Part shown: positions 61,051 to 64,000 of the stretch, piece by piece | How positions within the stretch are numbered: the stretch's first letter is position 1 | Layout of the letters: each line of letters begins with the position of its first letter | From: Corynebacterium heidelbergense | GTDB lineage: Bacteria; Actinomycetota; Actinomycetes; Mycobacteriales; Mycobacteriaceae | Assembly: GCF_028609845.1 (NCBI RefSeq) | Contig: NZ_CP063191.1 | Location: 992,001-1,056,000 of the forward strand | Length of the DNA: 64,000 nucleotides | Direction: 5' to 3' | The notes under the pieces: generated by a model | Told to the model about the DNA's origin: nothing | Database searches by the model: none | Seen by the model: the letters and a program-made list of their open reading frames with translations, nothing else | Position numbers and translations under genes: made by a program

Positions 61051-61133
61051 CTGCTTCGCGGACATTCTGTTAGCTTTCCGGTAAATCCCACGCGTGTTGT
61101 TACATATGTGTTCTTTGTGGCTGGTGATAAGGT

Positions 61134-61154
61134 TCAACCTGAACTTGAGGTTGA
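61134..61154. promoter_or_regulatory. Inverted repeat, probable MerR-type operator
   Basis: TCAACCT-GAACTTG-AGGTTGA: perfect 7-bp arms around a 7-bp centre. This dyad size and the ACTTGAGG half-site are typical of MerR-family operators. It lies about 150 bp before the second MerR gene and 135 bp after ftsR. A TGATAA -10 candidate is just upstream at 61125-61130. Confidence 0.6.
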
Positions 61155-61304
61155 CCGCTGCCGCGGTGAACCACAGGCCAGTTAAGCCAGTCAGTGGATG
61201 CCCGGCTTCGGGCCGTCTACTCTGGACGGAGTAAATAACAGGCGTGCCACTTTACGCAGCGGCCTCACGCGGCTAGCGCGCCCGGCATGGAGGAGACGGA
61301 CCTC

Positions 61305-61841
61305 ATGAAGACCCCCAGCAGCGAGCCTCAACAGGACGCGTTATTCGACGTGCACGGCCCGGATGATGAAGTGGGCTACCGAGTGCCCATCGCCTGCCAG
61401 GTTGCCGGTATCACTTATCGGCAGTTGGACTATTGGGCTCGCACCAACCTGGTGCAGCCGACTATCCGGGACGCTGCGGGGTCCGGTTCGCAGCGACTCT
61501 ACTCCTTCCGGGACATCCTTGTTCTCAAGATCGTGAAGGGGCTGCTGGATACCGGCATCTCTCTGCAGAACATTCGCAAGGCCGTGGAAAAGCTGGAGAA
61601 CCTGGGGGTGGACGATCTGTCCGGCATCACCCTCGTTTCTGACGGGACCACCGTGTACGAATGCCGCTCCGCCGAGGAAGTCATCGACTTGCTGAACGGG
61701 GGACAAGGCGTCTTCGGCATTGCAGTGCCGGGGTTGATGAAGGAGCTCACCGGCACGATTACGGCGTTTCCCGCGGAGAAGGTTAACCCTGACCCGGCCA
61801 TCGACGAGCTGGCTGCACGGCGTCGGCGCCGAGCGGTGTAG
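61305..61841 (+). CDS. Second MerR-family transcriptional regulator
   Basis: 178 residues from the ATG at 61305, preceded by GGAGGAG; the ATG at 61287 overlaps that site and is less likely. The HTH begins GYRVPIACQVAGITYRQLDY followed by WARTNLVQPTIRD and the wing GSGSQRLYSFRDILVLKIV. The C-terminal part is short with a basic end (ELAARRRRRAV). It is in the position of mycobacterial Rv1830, near ftsR (Rv1828-like). Targets are unknown. Confidence 0.9.
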   Translation: MKTPSSEPQQDALFDVHGPDDEVGYRVPIACQVAGITYRQLDYWARTNLVQPTIRDAAGSGSQRLYSFRDILVLKIVKGLLDTGISLQNIRKAVEKLENLGVDDLSGITLVSDGTTVYECRSAEEVIDLLNGGQGVFGIAVPGLMKELTGTITAFPAEKVNPDPAIDELAARRRRRAV

Positions 61842-61889
61842 CTACGGCGCCGCTGCCAATGCGGCCCACTAAGCCCCAACTGCGCCCGG

Positions 61890-63149
61890 CTAGGCGAGTG
61901 CCGCCGCCAGCCCCTCCTGCACATGCGGTGCGGCGGTATCCGGAACGGGATGGACAGCGCCGCCCGCGGCCCCGGCGAGTTGCTCGAGGGCGGGTCCATC
62001 CACCTGGTTGCCTACGGCCACCACGTCGAGCCGAACCGGGGCATCCCCGTGCATACGCTGCAGTTCAGCCACCGCGTTGGGCAGGTCTACTGTGCCGCCA
62101 TCGTTGGGGCCATCGGTGATCAGCACAACTCGCTGCGCAGTTCCGTGGGCCTTGGCCTCTGCCACAGCGGCGTTATATGAGGCCAGGACGGATTGATAGG
62201 TGTGCGTCGCGCCGCCGACACCCAATTGTTTGAGAACCTCCGCGGAAGTGGACCCGTTGTCCCCCACGGAAATGTCCACGTTGTCCCGGAAGGGGGTCCG
62301 CGCCGAGCGGGAGAGCGGGGAGGAGTAGTTCCACAGCCCGACTGTGCCCCCGGCGCGGCCCACCGCAGTCATTTGCTGGGCCAGGGGTCCGCGCACATTG
62401 TCTAGGCGGGTGGCCGCCGGGTTGCCCTCCATGAGACCCATGGACCCTGAGGTATCCAGCAGGTAGGTCACCCCCGTGCGGGGCGCGAGTGCAAGCGGGC
62501 GCCCCGGATCGGCCGCAGGGGGTGTGGCGGCGGGCGCTGGGTTGGGGGCGTCCGGAAGAGGAACAACGCCTAAATCGGTGAGCGGGACGGTCTTCGCGCC
62601 CTGCCGGGACCCCGCGAACTGGGCGAAATCGGCGGCGGAGCGGGTGGCCTGCTCCGGGGCCTGACTGGCGGACCCGAGCAGCAGCAAGGGCGCGTCCTGA
62701 CCGCTCACCTGGCCCAGGACCGGGGCATTCTGGCCATTGATGGCGATGGCGGAACCCTGAGCTGCGGCGACGGCGGCACGCGGGTCGGCCGGGACCCATG
62801 CGGGTGCCTTGACCCCCTGGTCCTCAAGGGTACGCATGGCTTCTTCGTCGGCGATGGGGGTGATGTGGGCGTTAACGCACTTGTCCTGCACCACCGGGCC
62901 CGTGCGGTTGTACTCGTTGGCCATTGTGCGGGCAGAATCGGCGAGTTGTGGCGCGGACCAGACCTCCAGGTCGTAGGAGCCTTCCGGGCAGGAGGTGGCG
63001 GCGAGGTCCTGGTCATTGCGGTGGGACACGATCGTCCAGGCGGCAAGGATTGCGCACAACACGAGGAAGGCAAGCAGGGCGAACCATACCCAAGGCGCTA
63101 CTGCCTGTCGCCGCTTACCGGTGGCGTGCCGTCCCATCGGACCTCCCAA
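61890..63149 (-). CDS. Membrane-anchored VWA-domain protein
   Basis: 419 residues; an ATG at 63137 is an alternative start. A basic N-terminus and one membrane helix (WVWFALLAFLVLCAILAAWT) place the rest outside the cell. Residues ~50-200 resemble a substrate-binding-protein-like domain (DLEVWSAPQLADSARTMANE). The von Willebrand A domain follows with a complete MIDAS start YLLDTSGSMGLM and RVVLITDGPNDGG. The family is common in actinobacteria and its role is not known. Confidence 0.9.
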   Translation of the reverse strand: MGGPMGRHATGKRRQAVAPWVWFALLAFLVLCAILAAWTIVSHRNDQDLAATSCPEGSYDLEVWSAPQLADSARTMANEYNRTGPVVQDKCVNAHITPIADEEAMRTLEDQGVKAPAWVPADPRAAVAAAQGSAIAINGQNAPVLGQVSGQDAPLLLLGSASQAPEQATRSAADFAQFAGSRQGAKTVPLTDLGVVPLPDAPNPAPAATPPAADPGRPLALAPRTGVTYLLDTSGSMGLMEGNPAATRLDNVRGPLAQQMTAVGRAGGTVGLWNYSSPLSRSARTPFRDNVDISVGDNGSTSAEVLKQLGVGGATHTYQSVLASYNAAVAEAKAHGTAQRVVLITDGPNDGGTVDLPNAVAELQRMHGDAPVRLDVVAVGNQVDGPALEQLAGAAGGAVHPVPDTAAPHVQEGLAAALA

Positions 63150-63220
63150 GAAACATGTGTCACACTAGCGGTCACCAGTGTAGTTCAGTGCCGTGCGCCA
63201 CAGGCGAGGCAGCCAGAAGC

Positions 63221-63230
63221 GGGGGGGGGG
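63221..63230. repeat. G10 homopolymer tract between the VWA and helicase genes
   Basis: Ten consecutive G residues in the 123-bp gap between the VWA-domain gene and the DEAD-box helicase gene, about 50 bp beyond the helicase stop and about 70 bp upstream of the VWA gene start. Confidence 0.9.
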
Positions 63231-63272
63231 AGCAGTAGCGCGACACCCCGGATAGAGGGCCGGGCCCACTTC

Positions 63273-64000
63273 CTAGGCCCGCTCGATGCGCGCCAGCAGA
63301 TCCTTCGCGCTCACCCTCGCTGCCTGCGCCCCGGCCTTGTCGATGAGCTTTTGGGTCTCGGCCTCATTGTCCGGGTAACACAGCGTGACCACCACCCCGC
63401 TGGCCCCGGCGCGGGCGGTCCGGCCGGCGCGGTGCACATAGGCCTTGTGCTCGGCCGGCGGGTCCACATGGACGACGAGGTCCACGCCGGAGATGTCGAT
63501 GCCCCGCGCGGCGATATCCGTGGCCACGAGGACGGTGGCCTCCCCGCTTGTGAAGGAATCCACCGCCCGCGTACGCGAACCCTGTCCCTTGTCCCCGTGC
63601 AGCGCGACGGCGGAGATTCCGGCGCGGACTAGTTTCTTGGCCTGCCGGTCCACCGCATGCTTCGTGCGCAGAAACATGATGACCTTCCCGGGTTGCCGGC
63701 CGAGCTGCAGCACCATGTCGTTGCGCTCGTCGCGGTCGGCCATCACCCCGAGCAGGTGGGTCATCGTGCCCACGTGTGCGGTCGGTTGCCCCGTGGAGTG
63801 GGTGACCGGATCGGTGAGGAAGCGCTTGACCAATACCTGCACGTCCCCGTCGAGCGTGGCGGAGAACAGCAGGTGCTGGGCCTTTGTGGGCACTCGCCTC
63901 AGCAGATCGGTCACCTGCGGTAGGAAGCCCATATCGGACATGTGGTCGGCCTCATCCACCGCGGAGATCTCCACCGCCCCGAGGTCCAGCGCGCGTTGTT
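63273..64000 (-). CDS. DEAD-box RNA helicase (5' part outside window)
   Basis: About 241 C-terminal codons. The first visible part contains motif II as ISAVDEADHMSDMGFLPQV, then motif III LLFSATLDGDV. Motif V is seen in VLVATDIAARGIDISGVDLV and motif VI in YVHRAGRTARAG. This identifies a RhlE-like ATP-dependent RNA helicase. The C-terminus is short, with no RNA-binding extension. The N-terminal domain with the Walker A motif lies beyond the right edge. Confidence 0.94.
   Translation of the reverse strand, partial: QRALDLGAVEISAVDEADHMSDMGFLPQVTDLLRRVPTKAQHLLFSATLDGDVQVLVKRFLTDPVTHSTGQPTAHVGTMTHLLGVMADRDERNDMVLQLGRQPGKVIMFLRTKHAVDRQAKKLVRAGISAVALHGDKGQGSRTRAVDSFTSGEATVLVATDIAARGIDISGVDLVVHVDPPAEHKAYVHRAGRTARAGASGVVVTLCYPDNEAETQKLIDKAGAQAARVSAKDLLARIERA

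Noticed and set aside
61003..61185. 60-codon open frame after ftsR
   Set aside because: It runs through the G10 tract and the inverted repeat, lacks a Shine-Dalgarno and has no recognisable sequence.

Overview
The window reads as a stretch of a high-GC actinobacterial chromosome, most probably Corynebacterium. The evidence is corynebacterial-type 16S rRNA, a 16S-23S spacer without tRNA genes, an OdhI-type FHA protein with the paired N-terminal Thr-Thr phosphosite, SecA2, SteA/SteB, and an argCJBDFRGH cluster. Gene order closely follows the block known in Mycobacterium tuberculosis from the MBL-fold gene/uvrA through infC-rpmI-rplT, a SpoU-type methyltransferase, pheST, arg, tyrS, a TPR protein, a HAD phosphatase, tlyA, nadK, recN, steAB, pyrG, Nudix, xerD, parA-scpAB, rluB, cmk and der. 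Here a complete rRNA operon sits between tyrS and the TPR gene. No prophage, transposon, CRISPR array or secondary-metabolite cluster is visible. This is mainly core genome with a few unusual local features.

Layout. 1-2.5 kb: a HelD-like RNA polymerase recycling ATPase (cut by the window edge), a DoxX protein with a basic tail and an MBL-fold hydrolase, all on the minus strand. 2.6-5.6 kb: uvrA behind a probable LexA box. 5.5-7.4 kb: a frameshifted DUF2339-type membrane protein. 7.4-10.1 kb: the translation operon infC (ATT start), rpmI, rplT, then an rRNA methyltransferase. 10.2-13.9 kb: pheST. 14.0-22.9 kb: the complete arginine pathway from N-acetylglutamate onwards plus its repressor, ending with a Trm112-like gene. 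23.2-24.5 kb: tyrS. 24.55-30.5 kb: an rRNA operon with two readable promoters, GT-rich leader and spacers, 16S, 23S, 5S and a long terminator hairpin.

30.7-38.8 kb: TPR protein, HAD phosphatase, a small protein, tlyA, nadK, recN, steA and steB, tightly packed and closed by a strong intrinsic terminator. 38.8-48.2 kb: pyrG, Nudix, xerD, ParA-like, scpA, scpB, rluB and a cmk-der fusion. These serve CTP supply, chromosome segregation and ribosome maturation. 48.2-57.2 kb is less conserved: a hemolysin-III protein, formate-THF ligase, a small membrane protein, a decayed membrane-protein pseudogene, an AspT-type exchanger, dedA, tRNA-Pro, an RraA-like protein and an alpha/beta hydrolase. 57.3-61.8 kb: secA2, odhI, ftsR and a second MerR-type regulator. 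61.9-64 kb: a VWA-domain protein and the C-terminal part of a DEAD-box helicase.

The points that most merit a second look are two broken membrane-protein genes (at least two breaks fall in homopolymer runs), the single-ORF Cmk-Der fusion with an acidic linker, the GT-rich rRNA leader and spacers, an inverted repeat upstream of the second MerR gene, two intergenic G10 tracts, and short degenerate tandem repeats just after several stop codons. I did not find a convincing wholly new system.
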